Shown: one piece after another, positions 35,032-46,581 of the stretch
Layout of the letters: each line of letters opens with the position of its first letter
Position numbering within the stretch: position 1 is the first letter of the stretch
NCBI GenBank assembly: GCA_027625915.1
Contig: JANTQA010000063.1
Coordinates: 4,049,501-4,113,500, forward strand
Length of the DNA: 64,000 bases
Source: Anaeramoeba flamelloides
Taxonomy: Eukaryota > Metamonada > Anaeramoebidae
Direction: 5' to 3'
Made by a program: the position numbers and the translations under genes
Notes under the pieces: generated by a model
What the model was told of the DNA's origin: nothing
Seen by the model: only the letters and a program-made list of their open reading frames with translations
The model's database searches: none

Positions 35032-35814
35032 TTATCATTCTAATATAAAATTAAAATAATATAAAAATTGAAATTTTGATTTTACCCAGTGAAATACAAT
35101 CATTCTATTACTTCTTCATAAAATAATAATTATAAAATCAAAATTTTCACTTTTTATCAATTTTAAAGAGGTATTAGAAACCAATTTTTTTTTTTTTACT
35201 CTAGGTCTATATTATTGATTTTTTGTGTTCAAGTCTCTTGTTGAAAAATAATTTTTTAAATTGTTTTTGGAAAATAAGATTAAACAATAGAATGAAGTGT
35301 TGAATTATCTTATCCACTTTGAAAAAAGTAAAATAGTTTAATTTTTATTCATAATACTTTAATTTTTAATGTTTGAATTATATTTTTAATTTTGAAAGAT
35401 AGAAAATTATTATTTTGTTTTTTTATTAATTTATTATAATAATGTATATCGAAGTAACATATATCTAGATTTATAAACCATTTTCTTATTTAATTATATT
35501 TATAATGTTGATAGTGTTGAATTCTAATATAATATTCTTATAATTATTGGACTTACTATGAATTGATCCTTTTATATATGATTAATTGTATTTAATGTAG
35601 TGTGTGTTATGATAATTTTATTATGTGTGTATGTCTTATTTTGTTGGTTTTTGTTTTGATTAATATTTATTTAATTGTTGTCTGTGAAATATGTTTGATT
35701 TAGAAGGTAAGATTTGTGAAAAAATATTTATTGAATTTCTTTAGAAATATAATTTTTGAAAAGTGATTTAGTAATGTTTAATATTCTATAATGATTTTTT
35801 TAAATGGATTATTT

Positions 35815-35896
35815 GGCAGGATGGCCGAGTGGTTAAGGCGTTTGACTAGAAATCAAATTCCCTCTGGGAGCGCAGGTTCGAATCCTGCTCCTGTCG
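35815..35896 (+). tRNA. tRNA-Ser (anticodon AGA)
   Basis: 82 nt. The acceptor arm GGCAGGA pairs with TCCTGTC (one G-T), with discriminator G. The A box is TGGCCGAGTGGTTAA and the B box GGTTCGAATCC. The anticodon stem TTTGA/TCAAA encloses loop CTAGAAA, giving AGA, which reads UCU. A long variable arm (TTCCCTCTGGGAGC region) makes it class II, as expected for serine. No intron. A run of six T follows at 35,897-35,902 as a Pol III terminator. It stands alone in repeat-rich intergenic DNA. Confidence 0.97.
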
Positions 35897-35902
35897 TTTT
35901 TT
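35897..35902 (+). terminator. Pol III oligo-T terminator of tRNA-Ser
   Basis: Six consecutive T directly after the discriminator base; a further T-run follows within 10 bases as back-up. Confidence 0.85.
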
Positions 35903-36289
35903 ATATCTTTTTTTTGATAGTTTTTTATCTCTGCTACAAATATTCAATACTTACAGTTTCATAACTACAAGACAAAAGATTATTGGAAAGGTGTTTAATT
36001 TTAGTTTGTTTTTTTTACACTAAAATTGATCTTTGTTCGTAATTCAACAAACAATAAAAAAAATTAATATTTTTCCTAAAAAACCTTCATATTTTTTTGC
36101 GAGATAATCATTCAAATAAACAGTTGTAGTTATAATCAAACCAATTAAAGAAAGAGATAATAATTTAAAAAAAATCTCAAGTTCTTTTATTTTTTTTTTT
36201 TACACTTAAAATTGTAAATCTTAAAACAACTTTTTTTTTATTTTTTTCTTTTCTTTTTTTTTCATTTTCTTTTTTTTTTTAAGAGAGAT

Positions 36290-36530
36290 CATTTGGAAAA
36301 AAAAAGAGATCTTGGAAAAGACAAATAATCACTATGAAAATTGAAACTTAGCAATGTTTTTTAAAATGGATTTAATTATTAGCAAAAAATCTTGTTGTTC
36401 AACTTTTTTTCAGTGAAAGTTCAGTAATACAAAATCCGTTATGCTCATTTCAAAAATTGTGACTCACTTTTTTCTAGTTTTTTTTTTTATTTTATTTATT
36501 ATAATTTTAAAAATATCAGGTTTTTCTTGA
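36290..36530 (-). repeat. Inverted dispersed repeat (partner at 605-830)
   Basis: The reverse complement contains AAAAAGTGAGTCACAATTTT, GAAATGAGCATAACGGATTT and ATTACTGAACTTTCACTGAA. The same order occurs at 655-725 (AAAAAAGTGATTATCACAAT, TGAGCATTACGGATTTTTTA, ACTGTACTTTCAACTGAAAA). Non-coding; class unknown. Confidence 0.65.
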
Positions 36531-36744
36531 TTTAGAATGATTTAAAAGTGAATTAAAAATCAGATTTAATTATGAGTTGTTCTTGAACACTAAATGATAT
36601 ACATTCGTCCATATATATAAACTTTTTTTCTGTCAAAGGATCCCAAAAAAAACATTTTTTTCAGATATATATAATTTTATATAATTAAAATTTGAAGAAC
36701 AAATAAGAAATAAACAGAATAATGCTGATCAAATAATTGTTGAT

Positions 36745-36850
36745 ATCCTTCTGAAATAAAACTAATTAATCAATAGATTTCCTAAAAAATTGAAAAAACT
36801 CAAATTGTTATTATCCATTGAGAAAAACAACACTGTTGGTTTTGATCTCC
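36745..36850 (-). repeat. Inverted fragment of the second dispersed repeat family
   Basis: The reverse complement has GTGTTGTTTTTCTCAATGGA and GGAAATCTATTGATTAATTA, matching about 28,010-28,085 and 61,615-61,690. Only about 100 bp of the family is present. Confidence 0.5.
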
Positions 36851-37470
36851 CACCGTTATTTGAATAATAAATAGGAAACTTTTTTTCACTTCATTTTCCA
36901 TACTTTTCTTTTCGAAATCAAGTCAAGAAATGAAATTGGTTGGGATTAGTGGTGTCTATTTGAAAAACGAAATGAAAATGAAGTGAAAATTTTCACGTTT
37001 ATTCTTCAAATATCAGTATCAAAGATTGAATAAAATTCCAATAGAAATCAATATGGTTTCTCGCAATCATTTCCACGATTTCAATAACATTAGAATAACA
37101 CCTTTTTCGACACAGCAAGAATAACGATATATTAAAGAAGATTTAAACTAATTAAAAAATTAAAAATTTTGGATTTTAATCAAATAGTTGATAGTCTTAG
37201 ATTTAGTGAGTATAAATTAGAAAATATTAACTGTTAATCGAACACCTTAAAAGTATTAGAATTTGAACTCAATAAATATTGAATCAAACAAATAAAAAAT
37301 ATTTCCAGTTGGAAATGTTATTAGTTTTTTTTTATTTTAAGAAATAAATTGAAAATATCAAAAATTTTCAGTTTATTTCTTAAAATAAAAAAAATTGCCT
37401 TTAATTTTTCAAGGATTTAGAAGAATTGAGTAAAATCTTTGATTTTAATCTATTCTTTTAAATTCTGAAA

Positions 37471-37747
37471 AAGTGCCGTTAGGTTTACTTGAGTTTTCGG
37501 TTTCTTTGGAAAATTGATAGATTTAACAAATAAAACAGAAAACCTCTCGAAAACCTAGGCACTCTACAGCACTCTACAACACTCCTCAAAAATATTTAAA
37601 AATAATTTCTATCCAAAATAATATTAACAAACAGTCGTGTGGTCAAGTGCCGTAGAGTACCTAGGTTTTCTAGAGTTTTTCTGTTTTATTTGTTAAATCT
37701 ATCAATTTTCCAAAGAAACCGAAAACTTAAGAAAACCTAACGGTGCT
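37471..37747. mobile_element. Foldback/hairpin element with about 97-bp arms
   Basis: Left arm 37,471-37,567 and right arm 37,652-37,747 are inverted copies of about 92% identity. Shared blocks are TTTTCGGTTTCTTTGGAAAA and TTGATAGATTTAACAAATAA on the left, with their complements on the right. The spacer is about 84 bp. Flanking stretches (37,311-37,410 and 37,750-37,830) are themselves short A/T hairpins of the dispersed family, so this is a stack of repeats. Confidence 0.8.
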
Positions 37748-38059
37748 TTTTTTTAATTTTAGAAATAATAAGAAAATTTTTGAAATATTCTTTTTATTTC
37801 TCAAATTAAAAAAAAGCTTATAGGGGTTTTCCAAAATTCAAAAGAATTGAGTAACATCAAGAATTTTACTCAATTCTTTAAAATTCTGGAAAACCTGAAG
37901 AAAAAAGATATTTAAAATGGAAGGGCTCCACTTCGATTTTAGAACTCAGAAATTTTTTATTTATTTATTTATAGAAAGGAGTAAATAAAGAAAAATCATC
38001 AAATAAAAAAAAGAGAAGAAAAATAATTAATATATATGTAAAAAATAAATTTATCATTT

Positions 38060-38545
38060 TCATTACCAATTAGAAACAATCCACGTCCTGGACAGGAGGA
38101 GCAAAAACCCGATAGAAAGATTATCGATTATGGATCAAAATTCCACAATCCGTGATTAATAATTGGTATTCCACGACTCTCAGAGTGTGGCATAAACTCA
38201 GAAATTTTAAAAATTATCTAAACAGATATTCTAATGTTATGAACAAAGATAAATCAAAATTTTGCAAATTATGCAAAAAATCAAAAAAATTGAATATAAT
38301 TGAAGATTGGGATCATTTTCTCTGGAATTGTCCAGCCTATGAAAATAATCTTAAAATTTGGATATTTGAATTAAAAAAAATTAATCTATCTAATATATTA
38401 GAAAATAATAATATTTCTATTTTTGATAGTATTACAAAAAAGGATCAATATATTTATTATCAATAGTAGGTAATAGACGAATTTTTGAATCTTTATTAAA
38501 ATTTCTAAATAAAAATTTTGGAATTCCGTTAAGTGTCGTCAAGTG
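38060..38545 (+). mobile_element. LINE C-terminal fragment with zinc knuckle
   Basis: An open frame (from a GTG at 38,152) reads NNWYSTTLRVWHKLRNF, FCKLCKKSKKLNIIEDWDHF and LWNCPAYENN: the CX2C ... HX4C knuckle found at the C-terminus of many LINE polymerases and in the LINE at 24.15-24.23 kb. The frame ends at 38,464-38,466 (TAG), with about 75 bp of tail-like sequence (TCTAAATAAAAATTTTGG). It is better preserved than the 22.5-kb copy but only the last 100 codons remain. Confidence 0.75.
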
Positions 38546-38599
38546 CCTCGCTTTTCCATAATTCACAAGTAGGGAGAAAAATCAAAGATTTTAGTCAAT

Positions 38600-38760
38600 T
38601 GCTTTGAACTCTGGAAAAGCTAACCATGTTTTTTTTTTATTTTAAGAAATTAAAACAAAATTTGAATAAATTTTATTTTTATTTCTTAAATTAAAGAAAA
38701 AACTTAACCTCAAATCAGAGGGATTAACAACTCCTCCTTTAAAAAATAAAAAAAAAAAAA
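38600..38760. repeat. Hairpin repeat copy and empty-site relative of the 17.15-kb insertion
   Basis: A stem of the type TTTTTTTATTTTAAGAAATT ... TTTCTTAAATTAAAGAAAAA is followed by CTTAACCTCAAATC and AGAGGGATTAACAACTCCTC. The last stretch is uninterrupted here, whereas at 17,146-17,955 a related sequence is broken after TAAGAGGGA by the foldback element. Confidence 0.65.
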
Positions 38761-39493
38761 AAATAGTTTTTTCAATTAACAACAATCAGTCAATCATCCT
38801 TTAATATTCAAAATAATTAATTACACATTTAATATTTGTTTAGTAAATTTAAAATACTTTTGAGTAATAATACAATTACCTCTTGGCTGTGAAATAAAAA
38901 AATTCTTCAAATTTTTTACTCGAAAATAATAAAAAAAATCTTTCTAGAACCTTGAAATTGTATTTTTCAACTTGTTTTGTAAAATATCTTTTAAAATAAT
39001 TTTTGATCAAAGATCTCTTATTTACCAATAATGATTATTATAAATGAAGTGTTTCCAAAGTGTGAAATTTGGCAAATGTTTGATTTTTTTTTGAAAAAAT
39101 TTGTTTTGTTATAGTGTTGTGTTGTAAAGACTGTCTCAAGTCAAAATTTTCATGGTAACCATGGAACAAAAATACATTAAAAAGCTTAAAAAGGCAAAAT
39201 ATAAATAATTTTTCTTGATAAATAAACAATAAAAAGAACTCTATTGGAAAACATACTTTGTAAATACATCATATTTAGTTTTTATTTTCAACTATTCGAT
39301 TATACATGTATGTTAGTGCATATTTATTTGCGCATATAAGTAGAGAGATAAAGAGATATTGAAATATTGAAAAAAAGAAAGAAGGAAGGAAGGAAGGAAA
39401 GAAGGAAAGAAAGAAAAAAAAAATCTAAAGAAATAAAGAACAAAGTCAAGAAATAGATTTGTTGGTAAACAGGCGGGTGGGTATTTAAAATTA

Positions 39494-40780
39494 TTACCAT
39501 TCCCCGTTCCATAAAAAGGGGTTATCGATATCCTGTTCTCTCCAGTCAACACATTCTTCTTCCTCAGAAGAAAAGCTCTGGACAACAGATGATAATAAAT
39601 CATTTCTTCTATCTCGTTTTTCAAGATAGCTAATGATACTTTCGTAGATGGTAAAAGTTGCTGCGCTTGCGGGAACAATTACACTTAGTTTCGTTCCAAG
39701 TCCTTTCACAAATCCCCTCAGTCCTTCTTCTGTGTAAATTGTTTTGGCTGCCCTGAAAATTGTGCCGTATTTTTCATTTCCATTTTCAACAAATCTCCTT
39801 GTTTGCATTTTTGTTTTTAAAACATCGAACGGGATTGTTAATGTTGCCGAGGTTAGGGTTGCGCAGGTGGAAGAGATTATATAATTCAAGGCACCCAGCT
39901 CTTTGTTGTTTTTGTCTTTTGGCTGGTTTAATTCAATTCTGCTTTGCTGTTCTCTCTCCATGACTGCGTTTGGTTGCTTGGTTTTTTTTTTAGATATCGT
40001 AAAATAATTCCATAGGCTTGAGGTTGGGCTTTTCATTTTAGTATTTGTATTTGTATTTGTATTTGTGTTTGTGTTTGTATTTATATTTCTGTTTTGTTTT
40101 TCAACATTGGCTTGATGTTTGTCTTGCTTGTTTTTCTGAAACAAGTTAAAATTAAATTTAGAATTGTTCATCATTTTCATTTGCTTTTCCTTGACAAAGT
40201 CATAAATTCCCCAATACAAAGGATAGCTCAGAAAGTCCCGAATTAAAAAGGGAGTAAAGCCATCGAAAAAAGACAAAAGCCCATGTTTCTTGTAGCTATA
40301 TTTAAATGCTTCGGACATTGATTTGATCTCGACACCAGAGACGTCGCGTAATTGGTAGTATTGCTTTGCAATGTCGAGAGGATTTCGAAACCCAATGACA
40401 CACGCACGAGACAATCCCCCCAAGATCACAGGCTTGGGGTCGTCGGTCACTTGACGTATGATCCGCGAAAAGATGTTTGTGTCGTGTGTAATTGTTGATC
40501 TGTTCCGCGTTTTGCGGCTTGTTTTGACATAATGGTAGACTAAAAAAGAGAGCCCAGTCATTGGCGCGCTTGTTAGTGATCCTAAAATCGATGATTTGAG
40601 AATGTTCTTTGAGCTATAGCCTGAAAATTGTATTCTTGTCTTGATCGTATCACCTGGACTAAAGAGAACTGCAGTGCCGATCTTGGCAAAGCTTCCGGTA
40701 AAAAAGTGTCTTCCTAACTTGTATTTTGGTTGGGGGTTTTTTTCGTCATTCCCACTTGCTTTAGTATTTAGTTTGATCAT
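39494..40780 (-). CDS. Mitochondrial carrier family (SLC25-type) protein
   Basis: 428 codons on the minus strand, ATG at 40,780, TAA at 39,494. The fold is the three-fold repeat of the SLC25 family, which carries metabolites, nucleotides or cofactors across the inner membrane of mitochondria or related organelles. The signature P-x-[DE]-x-x-[KR] is present in all three repeats: PGDTIK (residues 42-47), PLDIAK (134-139) and PFDVLK (317-322). It is about 100 residues longer than a usual carrier. The extra length is a loop between repeats two and three (about 212-285) with a Thr-Asn run (nt 40,035-40,085) and a Ser/Glu-rich C-terminal tail ending DNPFLWNGEW. The substrate cannot be read from the sequence. 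In an anaerobic protist the organelle could be a hydrogenosome; that is inference. The 3' flank has a GAAA/GGAA microsatellite (39,365-39,425). Confidence 0.95.
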   Translation of the reverse strand: MIKLNTKASGNDEKNPQPKYKLGRHFFTGSFAKIGTAVLFSPGDTIKTRIQFSGYSSKNILKSSILGSLTSAPMTGLSFLVYHYVKTSRKTRNRSTITHDTNIFSRIIRQVTDDPKPVILGGLSRACVIGFRNPLDIAKQYYQLRDVSGVEIKSMSEAFKYSYKKHGLLSFFDGFTPFLIRDFLSYPLYWGIYDFVKEKQMKMMNNSKFNFNLFQKNKQDKHQANVEKQNRNINTNTNTNTNTNTNTKMKSPTSSLWNYFTISKKKTKQPNAVMEREQQSRIELNQPKDKNNKELGALNYIISSTCATLTSATLTIPFDVLKTKMQTRRFVENGNEKYGTIFRAAKTIYTEEGLRGFVKGLGTKLSVIVPASAATFTIYESIISYLEKRDRRNDLLSSVVQSFSSEEEECVDWREQDIDNPFLWNGEW

Positions 40781-42100
40781 AAATTGAAAAAAATGAAAAT
40801 ATTTCTAAATATTCCATTTTAATTGCAATTTTGTTTATTATTCCTCAGACTTTTTAGCTTTCTTGTAAATCTCTTTCAATTCTCTTTTTTAAACTCACCT
40901 CCAGACTTGATCTGGGATATTTTGTAACGTTTTTTGAGGAAATGTCGATACCCTTTCGCTAAAAATTTTTGATTTGAGGTTTTTTGTTCATTAATTTTCA
41001 TAATCTACACCACAACCTTTTGGTGTCTGAAATTTACTTGAGGAATTTGAATAAATTCCCTTTTTTGATTTTTGAAAAAAATTGATGTTTTTTCAAAAAC
41101 AAAATCCTTGTACAGTATTTATATTCACAGAAATTAAGTAAAGCAAATTGATCAAAAAAAAAGTAAAATTATTTGAAAATTGTTGGTTTTGGAATTTTCA
41201 AAAGATCAATTCAAAAAATAATTCCCAAATCAACATTTTCAGACTCATTTATTCTCTATTTGTTTAATTAAGAACTTATTAAAGGTGGCGAGGAAATAAG
41301 GTGTTTATTTGGTAAAGTGAATATTCAATAAGAAGAGGACAAACTTTTAACGTTGTGAAAAAAGTTGAATAAATTCTGTTACTAAGGGTGTATCTGCATT
41401 GTAGGAAAAATCCCAAGTACTAGAATGTATTTTCTTGTACTAAAAATTTAATCACCTATTGGTTCTTATTTTTGAACAATGGCTTTGAGAAGAAAAACTA
41501 CTATTACTTTAGTGGCAAGTAACACATAAAAAATAATCTAGTAAATTTATTAGGAAATTAATGATAATTACTAGATTCTTGTTCTTGAAAAAATAAAGCA
41601 AAAATCTGAGTACAACAAAAACAAACACATTTTAAAAAGCTTATCCGAAATGAATTATTGTATTTATAATTTGGGATCTTTTTTTTTCTACTTTTTGAAA
41701 AGTCCAAAATCCAACATATTTCTGAATTATTTCCAAAAAAAATATTTTTCTTAGAAGAAGAAAGAAATCTTATTGATCTTTGAAGGAAAGGTACAAAAAT
41801 ACAATTTAAAAATAAAATCACAAAGTTCTAAAATAACCGTGTTTTAAAAATCTTCTTATTTTTAAAAAAATTACAATAATTATTGTCAACCTGAAAAAAA
41901 TATATTTTGATTATTAGACGTAGATTTTGAAATGAATTTTTTTTTTTTGGTTAAGGGGGTCATAATAGAATCCAAATTTAGAGTTTCGCTGTGTATGTAA
42001 AACTAGATCATTCAAATTGTTTCCCTAACCAAATACGATAATAATTTAATAAATATAAGAGAGTGTCAGATATACATAGTATAAGATATTTACAAACTGA
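40781..42100. other. Intergenic region, nothing recognised
   Basis: No gene, RNA or repeat ends. The first 150 bp upstream of the carrier ATG probably hold its promoter, but no motif can be called. Confidence 0.5.
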
Positions 42101-43269
42101 TAGTATAACATCGAAATTAAAAGAATAAAAAAATTGATCAAGAAACAATTAATAAACTTCATTTATTCCTTGATCTTATTTTATAAAATTAGATACAATA
42201 AACTTCTTCTTTACTTCATTTTATTTTCAATTCTTCTTTAAAATTACTTTTGTTTCAAAAATTTTTTGAGAATAAATAACTTCTTATTTCCAAACTATTC
42301 CCAAAACGATTTTTTAAAGTCAATTTTCATTTAATTCATCTAATTCTAATTTTTTTTTTGTTCCAAAAATTGGTTATTTTTTGAATTATTCATCAAGAAA
42401 TAATTATTAATTAGATGTAAATATTTTATTTGATAATTATTGTTTTTGATAATAATAAAAACTCAAAATAATTTGAATTTTGATTGAAAACAATTATCTC
42501 AATTTTTCATTAAATTTAGTTTGGGCATTTTGTAGTTGTCTTATTTTATTTTGAGAACTTATTCATTTATATTAATTTTTGGAACCATATCCTTTCATTT
42601 AGCTTGGTTTGATATTAATATATTTATAAAGAATTTTGAAAACCAAATTAGTTAAAAAAAAATTTGTTAAATAATAAATAAAATGAAATGGGGTGAGAAA
42701 TTTAATGTTATGGTTTCTTTTTGTTCATCCGAATAAAAAAAAAAAAAAATCTTCCAAAATAGACTTTGGTAATTTTTTTTTTTTATCTTTCATATATAAT
42801 TTCAATAAATTTATCTAGAAAGGTGATCTTTCTATTTTGAAATTCCTAAAGAAATATTTGTTTAAAAAATATGCATTTTCCTATCTATTTTTTTTTTTAT
42901 TTATTCTATAATTATTCTCAAAAATTCTGATAAACTCATTTCTCGATTTAAAAAATGATAAAATAAAAACCAAAAATTTAATCATAAAAAATATTCAAAA
43001 AAATTTGAAAATTGAAAGATTCAACTCTGATTTACTTGGGTTCGTTTTCTTTTCTAAATATAACATTGGGTATTTTGGTTTCAAAGTTTAATAAATACAT
43101 GATATTCAAATAATCTTTTTTTTTCAATGTGTTTCCAAAATTAAAAATTACAAAATGGTAGAATGTACTAACTTCCTGAATAAAAATATAAAGGAAAAAC
43201 AAACAAGCAATCAAATTGAAAAAAATACCCCAAAATACCTTTTTAAAACTTGAAAATTTATACGTATTA

Positions 43270-44660
43270 CTTTCAAATCTAAAATTTGGGAATTGTTAAA
43301 AACCTATAAATCCAATTTTTCTGACCAATTGAAATTATAAAGTTAAAGAGTCAAAAATATTTACCCCATTTTGGAGATAAATTTATAAATTATCTAGAAA
43401 TTGGTGTAATTTTAATTACGGTATTGATTAAATATTCTAAATCTATCAACTTTAACCCTATGGTTAATGAAGACCTTAAAAAAACAACAAATTTGTAAAA
43501 ATAATTAAGAATGTGACTGAAAATCAAAATCAATTTTTTTTTCTAAATTTCAAAATAAAAATATTTTTTTATCAATCAAGAAAAGATTGAATGGAATATA
43601 ATTTGAGAGAGGCGCTTGGTTATTTTGAATTTATTTTACATTTAGAAAACCATTTTGTATAAAATAAATCTTGTAAGTTTCCCAATAAAAATTAAAATTT
43701 TAAAAAAAAATATTAATGGAAAGATCAAAAGTAAATAAAAATCTAATCCACAGCATTTTAATTTTATTAATTTTTGGTAAAAAATAAGTTTTTCATGGGA
43801 AATTATAAATATAAAAATGGTTGAATTAGTTTTTTTAAGAATTAATAAAACAGTAAATTTACCTACTTGACACCCATTCCTTTTTTTGTGAATTTTTGTT
43901 ACTACTTCACAAATTATAAGTGTAAAATTTGTGAAAGAAAGACTAAAAAATTACAAACTATTTTTTCGAAAACATACTAATAACCACATTCTTTTTTCTT
44001 GAAATTTTGTTCTCAAAAATTTCACAAAAATAATTTTTTCTAAATGGTCTGAAAAAAAGTTCATATTTTTTTCATTCTTGTTTGAAAAAGAGATCTCAAA
44101 ATATAAAACTGTTATTATTAATCAAAAAAATAAAATTTTATTATCATTGTATGTAAATCAGTACTGATATATCAAATAATGTTTTTGGATTTTATTAAGG
44201 AAATTTTTGCAATTCTATTTTTTTTTTAATATTTGAGAGAGGTTTACACAAGATTGAATATGATGTGATTTCACAGATGAAAAAACTTAAAAATTATCAT
44301 CACCGATGTTTTTTAATAAATTTAAAACTACTATTAGGGATAAACATAATAAATTCCATTCAATCTTTTCTTGATTGATAAAAAAATATCTTTATTTTGA
44401 AATTTAGAAAAAAAAATTGAATATGATTTTCAGTCACATTCATAATTATTTTTACAAATTTGTTGTTTTTTTAATATCTTTATTTACCATAGGGTTAAAG
44501 TTGATAGATTTCGAATATTTAATCAATACCCTAATTAAAACTACACCAATTACTAGATAATTTATATATTTATCTGAAAAACGAGTATATATTTTTGACT
44601 TTTTACCTTTATATTTTCAATTGGTCAGAAAAATGGGATTTTTAATTTTATGAAAATATC
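43270..44660. mobile_element. Foldback element with about 310-bp arms
   Basis: Arms of about 43,297-43,605 and 44,350-44,645 are inverted copies (for example AAGAAAAGATTGAATGGAAT at 43,580 and its complement at 44,352; CCAATTTTTCTGACCAATTG at 43,311 and its complement at about 44,620). The interior, about 745 bp, is non-coding. The arms are a few percent to about 15% diverged by eye. It lies between the arms of the larger palindrome. Confidence 0.8.
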
Positions 44661-45117
44661 ATGGTTTTATATTTGAAAATAACCTAAAGAATTAGTTTTA
44701 ATTTGATTATTATAATCAATAATTAATAAATTAAACATAATTATTTTGATAAGTTAGCAATAACTCAAGAATTATAAGGTTTCAATAGGTTTTGTTATTA
44801 TTTACAATTGTGAAATATTTACAAACAAATAGAACCATTTCAAATAAATAATTATAATAATAATAATTAGAGCATTGAAAAAAAACCTGAAATGAAAATA
44901 ATCCTAACAAGATTTTTAAATCTTAATATTAATAAAATGTTGTGTAATTTGTTGTATAATAAGTAAATATTTTAAATCAAATACATTTTATAACAAACCA
45001 ATTTCTTGTGAGCTAAGTAATAAAATTACCCAACGTTTGTTTAAAGATGGTTTTCTATAGAATATCTATTTAATTGTTTGATAAAATAAATAGATCTATA
45101 TATTTTGAAAAAGAATA

Positions 45118-45314
45118 CAGTCAGTTTCACTTTTAAGGCACAAACTTTCAACGAAATTTAAGGCACAAAAAAATTTCTAAATTAAGGCACAAAATTTGGA
45201 ATTTTTTTTTTTACAATTTATTTTTCTAGAATCTGAATTTTGTGCCTTAATTTGAGATTTTTTTTGTGCCTTAAATGTCGTTGAAAGTTTGTGCCTTAAA
45301 AGTGAAACTGCCTG
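45118..45314. mobile_element. 197-bp hairpin MITE with TA target site
   Basis: The left end CAGTCAGTTTCACTTTTAAG and right end CTTAAAAGTGAAACTGCCTG are inverted, flanked by TA on both sides (45,116-45,117 and 45,315-45,316). The arms (about 85 bp) match at roughly 90%, so the whole unit is one hairpin. Each arm carries three direct copies of AAGGCACAAA about 20-25 bp apart. TA flanks and CAG ends fit Tc1/mariner-type mobilisation. Confidence 0.9.
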
Positions 45315-45637
45315 TAGAGTTTTTTAGATTTTTACTAGAGTTTGGATAATGATAATTTTATTCTTTTTTTTTGATTAAATAGTTTTTTGGACAAGTATAA
45401 TTTAATTAATCATCCTTTAAATAGGTCAGTGAGTTCTTATTTTAAAAATTTTGATTCTTAAATGAAAAGGTATTTGATTCAAAATATTTGAAATTATACA
45501 ATAATTTTTGCTAAAATTCACAATTTAAAATCTTGTCAGGTATTATTTTCTTGTTTGGTAGTTTATTCAATACTATAATAAATAGTATTAAATAACTGAT
45601 TTTAATAATAATAACAATTCCAGGTATATACTCTAAA

Positions 45638-45640
<3 letters not shown>

Positions 45641-45672
<32 letters not shown>

Positions 45673-45809
45673 TTTCAAGAAATTTAATAAATTTGTGAAT
45701 AACATTAATGAAAATTTTTTGTTCTATCTTCTAGAATTCAATATTCATTTTATTTTCCATGTATTTTTTCAATAAGATTAAAGTTTCAAGATTATTTAAT
45801 GATATGTCC

Positions 45810-45845
<36 letters not shown>
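45641..45845. repeat. Two (AT)n tracts in the palindrome centre
   Basis: Pure TA/AT runs at about 45,641-45,668 and 45,812-45,845. Similar tracts occur at 3,823-3,846, 22,485-22,504, 26,557-26,595 and 63,167-63,195. Confidence 0.9.
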
Positions 45846-45849
<4 letters not shown>

Positions 45850-46581
45850 AATTTATTTCTAATAATAAGTATATTGCACAAATTTAATTCTTTTCCTTTT
45901 TTCAATCCAAAAATCCAAACAAAAAGAATCAGATCTTTTTAGTGAAAATTTAATATCGAAATAATGAATTCCTTTAAAAATGATACATTATTTTTATATA
46001 GTTGATTAAATGGATCATTATCAGGTTTATTTGTATCCTTGTGAAATAAATACTCTATTACTTGGGGAACTCAAAAAAAAAAAATAATTTTTGTTAGTCT
46101 TTTCAAAAAAATTCTTTTCAATATTCAAGTAGGTGCATTTTACCCTGATGAAAAATTTTAAATGTTCAAAATTAATGAAAAATATTTTTTTGGGTGTCTG
46201 GGAATATTGAAACTTTGAAACCAAAATGTCCATTTATAGTTCTATTTGTGAAAAGAACCAAAAGTAAATCTGAGTTGAATATTAATTTTTCAATTTTTTT
46301 GAAAATATATTTTTGATTATATTTTTGGTCAAATTAAATTTTATTTTAGATCTATAATTTTGTTTTTTGGGGATTAAGAAATTTACCTTAGATAAAACCT
46401 AAAAAAACATAGATTGGGGACTGTGTACATTTTAAACAAATCTTTTATTATTATTAGGCCAAACAAGAATAATAATCCATCCAAATAAATTTGTTGAAAT
46501 CAAGAATGAAAAAAAAAAAAATCGATTAAAGGATATTTTTGAAGATTTTTTTTCTTTATAGTCTTATTTTGTAGGAATATA

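Noticed and set aside
37010-37300. Possible LINE reverse-transcriptase fragment (NQYGFSQSF-like)
   Set aside because: Only one short motif is visible and the frame is otherwise unreadable; too weak to list as a feature.
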